Of a stretch of DNA of 8,425 bases, positions 1 through 6,381 are shown one piece after another (within the stretch, counting starts at the first letter, position 1; each line of letters opens with the position of its first letter). The notes beneath the pieces were generated by a model. That model was not told where the DNA came from and did no database searches. It saw nothing but the letters and a program-made list of their open reading frames with translations. A program made the translations under genes and the position numbers. This DNA comes from Oscillospiraceae bacterium (GTDB lineage Bacteria; Bacillota; Clostridia; Oscillospirales; Ruminococcaceae): assembly GCA_017483405.1 (NCBI GenBank), contig JAFUWP010000007.1, forward strand, positions 1-8,425, read 5' to 3'.

Positions 1-97
1 CCGGAGCAGGAGATTCTGCACCCAGTGTGACCGGAGCAGTATTTTCTACTGTATCCGGAGCGAGCAGTTCAGAAACTTTAGTGGTCTTATCCGGAGC
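1..97 (-). repeat. Imperfect GCTCCGG repeats encoding an Ala-Pro-rich linker
   Basis: The heptamer CCGGAGC (plus strand) occurs at 1, 31, 55 and 90 inside the deaminase-like gene, always in the same frame. Each gives an Ala-Pro step (residues 117-118, 129-130, 137-138 and 147-148), often followed by Asp or Val. Spacing is irregular at 24 to 35 bases. It looks like a low-complexity, probably flexible linker joining the deaminase-like domain to whatever lies beyond the left edge. Confidence 0.5.
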
Positions 98-445
98 GAC
101 AAAGACTTCGGTATCTTTGTTATCGGGGCTGACGCGGTACAGAAGTTTCAGGCATTCTGCACAGGGCTGGCTGACTTCCAGTGAACTGAAAGAAACTGTC
201 ACCAGTTTTTCCACCAGTGTTTCGCCGTCAGGAATCATTGCCATGATAGCGTTATACTCCGGACAGGAACGCATAATCTGACCTGCACTGACTTTGACGC
301 TTGTCACGCCGGCATAGACAGCCTGTTTTTCGGCTGTTACCAGCACACAAAGCTCGGAATCACTGCCGGAGACGAGCTGAGGTTCTTTGGTTTTCATATC
401 TTCCATTAATTTTACAGCGAGATTATAAAACTCTTTGGCTTCCAT
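1..445 (-). CDS. Cytidine deaminase-like zinc protein with Ala-Pro-rich tail (5' part only)
   Basis: Only the N-terminal 148 codons are in the window; the frame stays open to the left edge. The start ATG at 443-445 follows AGG with 7 bases between, 31 bases after the stop of copy 1. Seen: a helical N-terminus, a strand around residues 32-37 (ELCVLV), then Cys61-Pro-Glu63 and, 34 residues after Cys61, Pro94-Cys95-x-x-Cys98. Known: small zinc cytidine deaminases carry Cys-Ala-Glu followed about 33 residues later by Pro-Cys-x-x-Cys, with three Cys zinc ligands and Glu as proton shuttle, and this spacing fits closely. Inferred: a cytidine-deaminase-fold zinc hydrolase domain at about residues 5-116, substrate unknown. 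The Ala to Pro change beside the catalytic Glu and the weak similarity elsewhere leave open a nucleotide-binding or other deaminase-superfamily role. After residue 116 comes an Ala-Pro-rich stretch, so this is not a stand-alone housekeeping enzyme. It is probably the last or a late gene of the operon. Confidence 0.72.
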   Translation of the reverse strand, partial: MEAKEFYNLAVKLMEDMKTKEPQLVSGSDSELCVLVTAEKQAVYAGVTSVKVSAGQIMRSCPEYNAIMAMIPDGETLVEKLVTVSFSSLEVSQPCAECLKLLYRVSPDNKDTEVFVAPDKTTKVSELLAPDTVENTAPVTLGAESPAP

Positions 446-476
446 AAAATTACCTGCCTTTCCTTAATAAAGCTGA

Positions 477-1394
477 TTAAGTCTGACTGAAGAAACACGG
501 TCTGTCCTTGCCGTTGGCCTTGGCGCGGTAAACCGCCATGACCGAACAGTTCAGCAAGTTGTCGGCGTTTCTGCTGTCCTGCGGATATGAAGCAATTCCG
601 TAGCTGGATGTGATAGAAAGTGCCTGTCCCTGAATATTGAGCGGTTCGCCCAGTGTGCGGCGAAGCTGTTCAATCACGTTGAGAATTTCTGCCTGACTCT
701 GCTGTCCTGTCAGGAGAATGCCGAAATCATCGCCGCCGGTTCTTGCGCAGATATATTTCTTACCGCAGTAAGATGCAACTCTTTCTGCATAAGTATTCAG
801 AACCGCATCGCCGACTTCAGGGCCGAATGTATCATCAACAACTTTGAAATTGTCCATATCAGCATAAATAATTGTAAAAGGAACATCCTGACGGATGGCT
901 TCCTCCATCTGTTCGGAGAAATATGCTTTATTATACAGTCCTGTCATCTGGTCTTTGTAAGCAAGATTTCTCAGTTCGGTATCTTTTCTTTCCAGTTCTC
1001 TTTTTGTATCCATCAGCTGTTCATACTGCTGATTCAGTTCCTGATGCATGTCATCATTTTTTTTCAGATAGTAATAAAGAATGCATACCAAAATAGAAGT
1101 AACAACTGCTACGATAAGGTTTGAGAAAATTGCCATGCTGTTAGAAATCAGGATGATAGCAAGCACCATGATGAAAAGACATCCGGTAATCACAAGTGCG
1201 GTGAAAAATCCTCTTTTTCTGTTGGTGATTACCATAATGATGATAGCCAGAATGGATAACTGTGCAAAAATTCCTGCAAACGGTCTGATGGCCTCTGACA
1301 GAAACGGCCCTGTTATCAGGAATCCGAATGCACTCACGATAACACAGATAATAAGAGTAATAAGATTCTTTTGATTATTTTCTCTCTCGTTCAT
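477..1394 (-). CDS. Copy 1: four-helix membrane GGDEF-like protein with GGDDF motif
   Basis: A 305-residue protein with membrane helices at about 11-33, 41-58, 63-84 and 89-110, a charged coiled-coil stalk at 112-145 and a GGDEF-like domain at 146-305. The start has GAGG 6 bases upstream. It is the only copy with both signature glycines (Gly220-Gly221-Asp222-Asp223-Phe224), though the usual Glu is Asp. Metal-site Asp179 and Lys184 of DMDNFK are kept, and so is Asp196 of GPEVGD. The Asn that contacts guanine in known diguanylate cyclases (NDT) is Asp187 here (DDT), and the usual His of GHxxGD is Pro192. There is no RxxD inhibitory site upstream. It could be a cyclase with altered base preference, a weak or inactive cyclase, or a nucleotide sensor. 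The positive-inside rule (NRKRG loop, KKND after helix 4) places the catalytic domain in the cytoplasm. It is the last transcribed of the seven and lies just before the deaminase-like gene. Confidence 0.93.
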   Translation of the reverse strand: MNERENNQKNLITLIICVIVSAFGFLITGPFLSEAIRPFAGIFAQLSILAIIIMVITNRKRGFFTALVITGCLFIMVLAIILISNSMAIFSNLIVAVVTSILVCILYYYLKKNDDMHQELNQQYEQLMDTKRELERKDTELRNLAYKDQMTGLYNKAYFSEQMEEAIRQDVPFTIIYADMDNFKVVDDTFGPEVGDAVLNTYAERVASYCGKKYICARTGGDDFGILLTGQQSQAEILNVIEQLRRTLGEPLNIQGQALSITSSYGIASYPQDSRNADNLLNCSVMAVYRAKANGKDRPCFFSQT

Positions 1395-1425
1395 AAAATA
1401 CCTCAGTCCTTATTGATTTTTCTGT

Positions 1426-2346
1426 TTATGACTGGCCATAGAAACAAGCTTTGTCCTTGCCGCCAGCTTTGGCTCTGTATACCGAAACAATTGCATTTTT
1501 CAGCAAAGATGCGGAATTTTCGCCGCCGTTCGGATAGGAAACGACACCATAACTGGAAGTTACCGCAAATGCTTTGCCGTGAATGTTCATCGGCGCATTG
1601 AGGGCGCGGCGAAGCTGTTCTATTGTATTGGTCAGTTCAGATTCAGAATGTTCGCCAGTCAGCAACAGAGCGAAATCATCGCCGCTGGTTCTGGCACTGA
1701 GATATTTTGTTCCGCAGAAAGCCGAAACGCGTTCCGCATAGGTCAGCAGAGCCGCATCACCGACTTCAGGGCCGAAGGTATCGTTCACGCCCTTGAAGTT
1801 ATCCATATCGGAATAGATGACGGTAAACGGCTGATTCTTCTGGATGGCTTCGTCCATCTGTTCGCTGAAATAGGCTTTGTTATTCATGCCGGTCATCTGG
1901 TCTTTATACGCAAGAATTCTGAGGCTTTCGTCTTTTTCTTCCATCAGTTTGTTAGATTCCATCAGGTTCTTGTTCTGGATGTTCAGCTGTTTGTGCATAG
2001 CATCACTCTGCGCGATATTGGAATAAATTACATAGTCGATGACGATAGCCAGAATGAAAAGGCCTATGCTGGGGAGCATTTTGATATTTCCGGTGGCTAT
2101 CAGGCCAATCAATGGCGGAATGGATGTAATGCACCACATCACCACCATAGTCACAAAACCACGCTTTTTATTGGTAAGTATCGCGATTACCGAACTGATA
2201 ATGCCAATCTGTGCAAACACACCACTGTAGGGAAGGAGAAATTCCAGTCCCTGTATGCCTCGCGTGAAAATAAATGAAATGACATTAGCAATCACGCAAA
2301 TCACAAGGATAAGCAGATTTTTCTGCTCATTTTCGTTGTTGTTCAT
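1426..2346 (-). CDS. Copy 2: four-helix membrane GGDEF-like protein with SGDDF motif
   Basis: A 306-residue protein with helices at about 11-29, 42-58, 63-84 and 90-110, a stalk at 112-146 and a GGDEF-like domain at 147-306. It starts at an ATG with GAGG 5 bases upstream, in a leader almost matching that of copy 1. Asp180, Lys185, Asn188-Asp189 and Asp197 match the metal and guanine sites. The signature is Ser221-Gly-Asp-Asp-Phe225, so the first Gly and the fourth-position Glu are both changed. The stalk lacks the QYE sequence of the other copies and has QNKNLMESN in its place, and the second Cys of the CGxKYxCAR stretch is Ser218. It ends in CFYGQS instead of CFFSQ. Helix 1 continues into TRGIQGLEF, a slightly different outer loop from the GPxxxxxxRP of its neighbours. 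It is the nearest relative of copy 1 by eye. Cyclase activity cannot be called from sequence. Confidence 0.92.
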   Translation of the reverse strand: MNNNENEQKNLLILVICVIANVISFIFTRGIQGLEFLLPYSGVFAQIGIISSVIAILTNKKRGFVTMVVMWCITSIPPLIGLIATGNIKMLPSIGLFILAIVIDYVIYSNIAQSDAMHKQLNIQNKNLMESNKLMEEKDESLRILAYKDQMTGMNNKAYFSEQMDEAIQKNQPFTVIYSDMDNFKGVNDTFGPEVGDAALLTYAERVSAFCGTKYLSARTSGDDFALLLTGEHSESELTNTIEQLRRALNAPMNIHGKAFAVTSSYGVVSYPNGGENSASLLKNAIVSVYRAKAGGKDKACFYGQS

Positions 2347-2380
2347 AAAAACCTCAATCCTTAATTATTTTTTTTATCTC

Positions 2381-3289
2381 TTATGCCTGACTGAAGAAGC
2401 AGGGTCTGTCCTTGCCGTTCGCTTTGGCAGTATAAGTCGCCATGATGATGTTATCCAGCAAAGATTCTGATGTTCTGCCGTCACGCGGATGCGATGCAAC
2501 GCCGTAGCTTGCAGTCACGGAAAGATTTGCACCCTGTACGGTAATCTGCTCGCCGAACAGACGGCGGAGCTGTTCAATCATATTCAGAATATCAGCTTCG
2601 GTATATTCTCCCATAAGAAGAAGACCGAATTCATCGCCGGCGGTTCTGGCGCAGACATATCTGTTTCCGCAGTAATCAGAAATGCGCTTGGCATAAGTGG
2701 CAAGAGCGGCATCGCCGGTTTTCGGGCCGAAGGTATCGTTGATACCCTTGAAATTATCAATATCAATATAGATAATAGTAAATTTCGACTGAATCTTGAT
2801 AGCTTCATCCATTTGTTCGCGGAAGTAGCGCAGATTGTGCATACCCGTCAGAATATCGGTATAAGCGAACGCTCTGAGGGCTTCGTCTTTCTGTTCCAGT
2901 TCGCGGTTAGCATCCATGAGCTTTTCATACTGAACAGAAATTTCCTGACGCTGTATTTCGCTTCTTTCGAGGAAGTAGTAGATAATATACATCGTCAGGA
3001 TGGCGATGACATCAATCACGATACCGGTGACGGCAGATGTCTGTCCGTGCAGTGCGCCCATGAGGGCACTTAACAGTGCAAGCAAATTCAGAATTGTAGA
3101 GGCAATAAAGCCTGTTTTTCTGTTGGTTACTACCAGTACAGTACAGAGTACAATCTGAATTTCCGAGCCGATTCCGACATAAGGCCTCATAGCATCTGAC
3201 AGCAAAGGCCCCATAAACAGCCATACAATCAGATATAAAACAATACATGCTGCTAAAATAGCAATACGAGTTCCGTTTTTTTTCTCCAT
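2381..3289 (-). CDS. Copy 3: four-helix membrane GGDEF-like protein with AGDEF motif
   Basis: A 302-residue protein starting at an ATG with GGAGG 8 bases upstream. Helices lie at about 8-30, 39-55, 60-80 and 86-106, the stalk at 108-141, and the GGDEF-like domain at 142-302. The site is close to consensus: Asp176-Ile-Asp178, Lys181, Asn184-Asp185, Asp193, then Ala217-Gly-Asp-Glu-Phe221. Diguanylate cyclases with AGDEF or SGDEF in place of GGDEF have been reported active, so this copy and copies 4 and 7 are the best candidates for real cyclase activity. The segment LRRLFGEQITVQGANLS (241-257) is identical to copy 7, and the DNA under it is also nearly identical, pointing to recent recombination between copies. 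The loop between helices 2 and 3 reads NRKTG rather than NRKRG. Confidence 0.93.
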   Translation of the reverse strand: MEKKNGTRIAILAACIVLYLIVWLFMGPLLSDAMRPYVGIGSEIQIVLCTVLVVTNRKTGFIASTILNLLALLSALMGALHGQTSAVTGIVIDVIAILTMYIIYYFLERSEIQRQEISVQYEKLMDANRELEQKDEALRAFAYTDILTGMHNLRYFREQMDEAIKIQSKFTIIYIDIDNFKGINDTFGPKTGDAALATYAKRISDYCGNRYVCARTAGDEFGLLLMGEYTEADILNMIEQLRRLFGEQITVQGANLSVTASYGVASHPRDGRTSESLLDNIIMATYTAKANGKDRPCFFSQA

Positions 3290-3348
3290 AGTAAATTCCT
3301 CCCATAAAGATGATAAATAAGGCAGATGCCTGAAATGAAATATTGTAG

Positions 3349-4329
3349 TTATTCTGTAGGATAATACCGAGATTCAGGAATATAGACAGAACGATTTACA
3401 TAAACAGACTGGTTTGCAGTTCTGGAGAAAAAGCAGGCTTTATTCTTACCATTGGCTTTTGCATTGTAAACGGCCATGATTGCACTGTCCAGCAAAAGTT
3501 CTGAACTTTGGCCGTCACGAGGATATGTCGCGATTCCGTAACTGGCAGTAAGTGCAAGCTTTGTTCCCTTTACGTGAATAGGTTCGTTGACCAGATTGCG
3601 AAGATTTTCAGTAATATTCAGAACATCCGTTTCAGACTGTTCTCCCATCAGCAGAAATGCAAATTCATCACCAGTAATTCTTGCACAAACGTGCTTGTTT
3701 CCGCAGAAGTCGGAAACACGCTTTGCATAAATGGAAATAGCGGCATCTCCGGTTTTTGGGCCATGAGTATCATTGATATTTTTGAAATTATCAATATCAA
3801 TATAAATCACCGTGAAGGCCTCTTGTTTCTGAACAGCTTCTTCCATCTGTTCGCGGAAATACTGGATGTTATTCATTCCGGTCATGCGGTCAGTGTAAGC
3901 AAGTGTCCGAAGTGCCTCCTCCTGTTCATGCATGATTCTGTTGGCATCCATAATTTTTTCATACTGTTCAGAAAGTTCTTTTGCCTGTGCGCCGCTGACA
4001 TTCATGTATGTGAGAATAATTGCTGTAGTAATAATTGTAATAATTGGGAAAAGTACACCTGGAAGTCCTCCAAGAGAATTGGCACGTATAATAGAAGTAA
4101 TTGCACTCATGATACTGGCACAGCATAAAACGACAGTCGTAATAAAACCTCTTTTATAGTTGGTAATAACGATAAGCGTTGCAATCAGAATTTCAAATCC
4201 GGACAGGACACCTGCAATCTGTGAAATGGCTTCTGTTCTGAGCGGTCCCATAATTATCACAAGTATCATGTATAAGATACTTCCGACTACTAAGACAGCA
4301 ATATTTCTTTTTTTATTTTTCTCCTCCAT
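3349..4329 (-). CDS. Copy 4: four-helix membrane GGDEF-like protein with TGDEF motif and Tyr-rich tail
   Basis: At 326 residues this is the longest copy. The ATG follows AAGGAG with 7 bases between. Helices lie at about 9-29, 38-57, 61-81 and 88-110, the stalk at 112-144, and the GGDEF-like domain at 145-304. Site residues are Asp178-Ile-Asp180, Lys183, Asn186-Asp187 and Asp195, then Thr219-Gly-Asp-Glu-Phe223. Where the other copies stop after CFFS(Q/R)x, this one runs on for 22 residues (305-326) rich in Tyr, Ser and Asn, with an internal near-repeat SVYVN/SVYIP. The extension probably arose by loss of the ancestral stop and reading into the old spacer. The outer loop between helices 1 and 2 (RTEAISQIAG) lacks the RP of most copies. 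The gene looks more A+T-rich by eye than its neighbours, which was not measured. Confidence 0.92.
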   Translation of the reverse strand: MEEKNKKRNIAVLVVGSILYMILVIIMGPLRTEAISQIAGVLSGFEILIATLIVITNYKRGFITTVVLCCASIMSAITSIIRANSLGGLPGVLFPIITIITTAIILTYMNVSGAQAKELSEQYEKIMDANRIMHEQEEALRTLAYTDRMTGMNNIQYFREQMEEAVQKQEAFTVIYIDIDNFKNINDTHGPKTGDAAISIYAKRVSDFCGNKHVCARITGDEFAFLLMGEQSETDVLNITENLRNLVNEPIHVKGTKLALTASYGIATYPRDGQSSELLLDSAIMAVYNAKANGKNKACFFSRTANQSVYVNRSVYIPESRYYPTE

Positions 4330-4362
4330 AAATCTTCTCCTTACATTAGTTACATGTATTTC

Positions 4363-4388
4363 AGTATCCGGCCGAAAAACCAGACACT
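4363..4388 (-). other. Intergenic stem-loop between copy 5 and copy 4
   Basis: On the minus-strand transcript AGUGUCUGG (4388-4380) can pair with CCGGAUACU (4371-4363) over 9 bp, including two G-U pairs, around an 8-base loop UUUUUCGG. No U-run follows the stem, so it does not look like an intrinsic terminator. Its arms are close to those of the stem-loop between copies 7 and 6 (GUGUCYGG and CCGGAUACUG). The rest of the 89-base spacer (4330-4418) holds the ribosome-binding site of copy 4 and nothing else recognised. Confidence 0.5.
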
Positions 4389-4418
4389 CCCAAACAATAT
4401 TTCTGATAATACAGTTGC

Positions 4419-5327
4419 TTAACCTTGACTGAAGAAGTAGGCTCTGGCCTTGCCGTTTGCTTTGGCATTGTAAACCGCCATGATAGCGTTATCAAACAAT
4501 TCCTCCGAGTTGTTTCCGTCATGCGGATAAGAGGCGATGCCATAGCTGGCGGTCATATTGAATTTAGCACCCTGAATACTCACCGGCTTGCTGAACACTT
4601 CTCCAAGCTGTTCCACAAGCGTCAGAATATCTGTTTTGGACTGTCCGTCCGTCAGAAGAATGCCGAAGTCATCGCCGCTTCTTGCAAACTGATACTGATT
4701 CTGGCAGAGTGCGGAAAGACGTTCTGCATAAATCTTGACAGCAACATCTCCGATTTTTGAACCATAAGTATCATTGACATACTTGAAATTATCAATATCC
4801 AGATAAAGCAATGAAAATTCCGGTTTTTCCTGAATGGCTTTTTCGGTCTGTTCATACAGCCAGCGCATGTTATTGAGGCCTGTCAGACCATCAGTATAGG
4901 CAAGTTGCCGGAGTGCTTCATCTGTTTCCTGCATGGTGCGGTTGGAGTCTGTTATCTGTTCATACTGTTCAGCAAGTTCAGCACTCTGGGTATCAATTTT
5001 ATCCAGAAATGTGAAGATGATAAACAAGATAGCCGCAGAAATCAGCGATACCAGAACCGCGGTGAAAGCAGTTGTAGTACCATGTGCCGCGGCAGAGGCG
5101 GCACTCATCAGATTGAGCGCACACAGAGCCATATCCACAATAAAGCCGCGTTTCCGGTTGGTTGTCACAATCAGCGCGCAGATGATAACCTGTATCTGTA
5201 GAAAAACACCGAAATACGGCCGAAGTGAATCTTTTGCCAGCGGCCCTGTAATCATGAAAAGAAACAGGTATACAATCACACCGATTATCAGAATCGCAAT
5301 ATGCAGCGCTTTGTTTTTTTCTTTCAT
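4419..5327 (-). CDS. Copy 5: four-helix membrane GGDEF-like protein with shortened SGDDF loop
   Basis: The preferred start is the ATG at 5325-5327 (MKEKNK), 302 residues. An ATG 12 bases upstream (5339) is in frame but abuts the only AAGGA, whereas the chosen one has it 11 bases ahead and gives the N-terminus seen in the other copies. Helices lie at about 7-28, 38-57, 62-82 and 85-108, the stalk at 111-143, and the GGDEF-like domain at 144-302. Asp177-Ile-Asp179, Lys182, Asn185-Asp186 and Asp194 are kept. The loop before the signature is one residue shorter than in all other copies (ARSGDDF against ARTGGDDF), with Ser217-Gly-Asp-Asp-Phe221. It also has Ser instead of Pro or His in the G(H/P)xxGD stretch (TYGSKIGD), and Gln/Phe where the others have Cys before Ala-Arg. 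These changes bend the loop that holds the triphosphate, so catalysis seems doubtful here. Confidence 0.92.
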   Translation of the reverse strand: MKEKNKALHIAILIIGVIVYLFLFMITGPLAKDSLRPYFGVFLQIQVIICALIVTTNRKRGFIVDMALCALNLMSAASAAAHGTTTAFTAVLVSLISAAILFIIFTFLDKIDTQSAELAEQYEQITDSNRTMQETDEALRQLAYTDGLTGLNNMRWLYEQTEKAIQEKPEFSLLYLDIDNFKYVNDTYGSKIGDVAVKIYAERLSALCQNQYQFARSGDDFGILLTDGQSKTDILTLVEQLGEVFSKPVSIQGAKFNMTASYGIASYPHDGNNSEELFDNAIMAVYNAKANGKARAYFFSQG

Positions 5328-5338
5328 AAAATGATTCA

Positions 5339-5343
5339 TCCTT
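5339..5343 (-). promoter_or_regulatory. Ribosome-binding site deciding the start of copy 5
   Basis: AAGGA on the minus strand lies 11 bases before the ATG at 5327 and directly touches the alternative ATG at 5339. Only the downstream ATG has a workable spacing, which supports the shorter protein. Confidence 0.55.
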
Positions 5344-5376
5344 TTTCAGAATATGTTGTGAAAAACAAAAACCGGA

Positions 5377-6297
5377 TTATACCCTGCTGAAAAAGCAGGC
5401 TTTATCCTTGCCGCTGGCTTTGGCATTATAGAAAGCCATTTCAGCATGTTCAAGCAATGTTTCCGAAGTTTTTCCGTCATTGGGATAGGAAACGATGCCA
5501 TAGCTCGCTGTCAGGGAAAGCGTGTTCGTATGCAGGTTGATTTCCTTGTTGATGGTCAGACGGAGCTGTTCGATAATGTTGAGCATTTCCGTTTCATTCT
5601 GTTTTCCGGTGAGAAGAATACCGAATTCGTCACTGCTCAGCCGTGCGCAGAAATAACGGCGGTTACAGAATGCAGTAATGCGGTCTGCATACATCTTGAG
5701 TGCAGAATCACCGCTCTTAGGGCCGAACGTATCATTGATTTTCTTGAAATCATCAAGGTCAAAATAGATAATCGAAAACGGCTTGTCCTGCTGAATATCT
5801 TCTTCAATCTGCTTGCAGAAAGAGCGTTTATTCTGCATTCCTGTCAGACGGTCGGTATAGGCGAGTTCCTGTAAGGCCTCGTTTTTTTCCTGCATGATGC
5901 GCTTGGTATCCATGATAGCTTCATACTGTTCCAGCAGCTGGTCATGCTGTTTTTCACTTCTGGTCAGGTAGAAGAAGATAAGCGACATCAGGATGATGGC
6001 ACATGCCGGAATCATGACACCGGTAGTGCTGTAGCGGCTTGCAGTGCCGTTGACTATCTTTATCAAAGAGCTGAGAGCTGGAAACAGTTCCAGCGCGCAT
6101 GCGGCAAAATATCCCCGTTTGTGGGTCGTCATAACCAGAACCGTGGAGATGGCAACCTGAATCTGAGAGATAACGCCCTTATAAGCCGTAGCGGTTTCGG
6201 TAGGCAATGTTCTCATCAGGAGGAAAAGTGCCAGAAACAGGATAATGCCGACAATCAGAATCACCAGATTCAGAGCTTTGTTTTTTTCTTGATTCAT
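5377..6297 (-). CDS. Copy 6: four-helix membrane GGDEF-like protein with SSDEF motif (most degenerate)
   Basis: The preferred start is the ATG at 6295-6297 (MNQEKNK), 306 residues. An ATG at 6321 would add 8 residues but has no Shine-Dalgarno and would put the natural AAGGA/GGAA inside the gene. Helices lie at about 8-28, 42-57, 62-81 and 91-111, the stalk at 113-147, and the GGDEF-like domain at 148-306. Asp180-Leu-Asp182, Lys185, Asn188-Asp189 and Asp197 are present, but the signature is Ser221-Ser222-Asp-Glu-Phe225. It is the only copy that has lost both glycines, including the second, which is nearly invariant in active diguanylate cyclases. The loop between helices 2 and 3 is TTHKRG rather than TNxKRG, and the outer loop is RTLPTETATAYKG without GP or RP. 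It probably binds a ligand or acts as a partner rather than a catalyst. Confidence 0.92.
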   Translation of the reverse strand: MNQEKNKALNLVILIVGIILFLALFLLMRTLPTETATAYKGVISQIQVAISTVLVMTTHKRGYFAACALELFPALSSLIKIVNGTASRYSTTGVMIPACAIILMSLIFFYLTRSEKQHDQLLEQYEAIMDTKRIMQEKNEALQELAYTDRLTGMQNKRSFCKQIEEDIQQDKPFSIIYFDLDDFKKINDTFGPKSGDSALKMYADRITAFCNRRYFCARLSSDEFGILLTGKQNETEMLNIIEQLRLTINKEINLHTNTLSLTASYGIVSYPNDGKTSETLLEHAEMAFYNAKASGKDKACFFSRV

Positions 6298-6303
6298 AAC
6301 TTG

Positions 6304-6313
6304 TTCCGTCCTT
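6304..6313 (-). promoter_or_regulatory. Ribosome-binding site deciding the start of copy 6
   Basis: The minus strand reads AAGGACGGAA here, so AAGGA lies 11 bases and GGAA 6 bases before the ATG at 6297. No such sequence precedes the alternative ATG at 6321. Confidence 0.5.
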
Positions 6314-6331
6314 GTTTGCATTCGGAATGTC

Positions 6332-6361
6332 TTGCAGTATCCGGATGGCCGGACACTGCAA
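6332..6361 (-). other. Strong intergenic stem-loop between copy 7 and copy 6
   Basis: On the minus-strand transcript UUGCAGUGUCCGG (6361-6349) pairs fully with CCGGAUACUGCAA (6344-6332): 13 bp with one G-U pair and a tetraloop CCAU. It is followed by GACAUUCCGAAUG, not by a U-run, so it is not a standard intrinsic terminator. It could be an RNA-processing or mRNA-stability structure, or a remnant of a small palindromic repeat. Because the only imperfect pair is G-U on this strand but A-C on the other, the fold is better in the direction of transcription. The related stem-loop lies before copy 4. Confidence 0.65.
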
Positions 6362-6381
6362 AAACAATCAGAAAAGTCTGT

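Noticed and set aside
1..97. CRISPR-like or regulatory repeats (CCGGAGC units)
   Set aside because: Units are short, irregularly spaced and in frame within a coding region, so they are better explained as a low-complexity protein linker.
1579..2277. Long plus-strand open frames opposite the GGDEF-like genes (also 5944-6843, 3508-4128 and 2489-3073)
   Set aside because: They recur opposite the same part of each paralog, have no good ribosome-binding sites, encode no recognisable domain and cross gene boundaries. They are antisense shadows of conserved codon patterns.
4330..4418. Internal promoter in the 89-base spacer before copy 4
   Set aside because: No pair of -35 and -10 like hexamers with proper spacing was found by eye on the minus strand.
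6332..6361. Intrinsic terminator between copies 7 and 6
   Set aside because: The stem is strong but no U-run follows on either strand.
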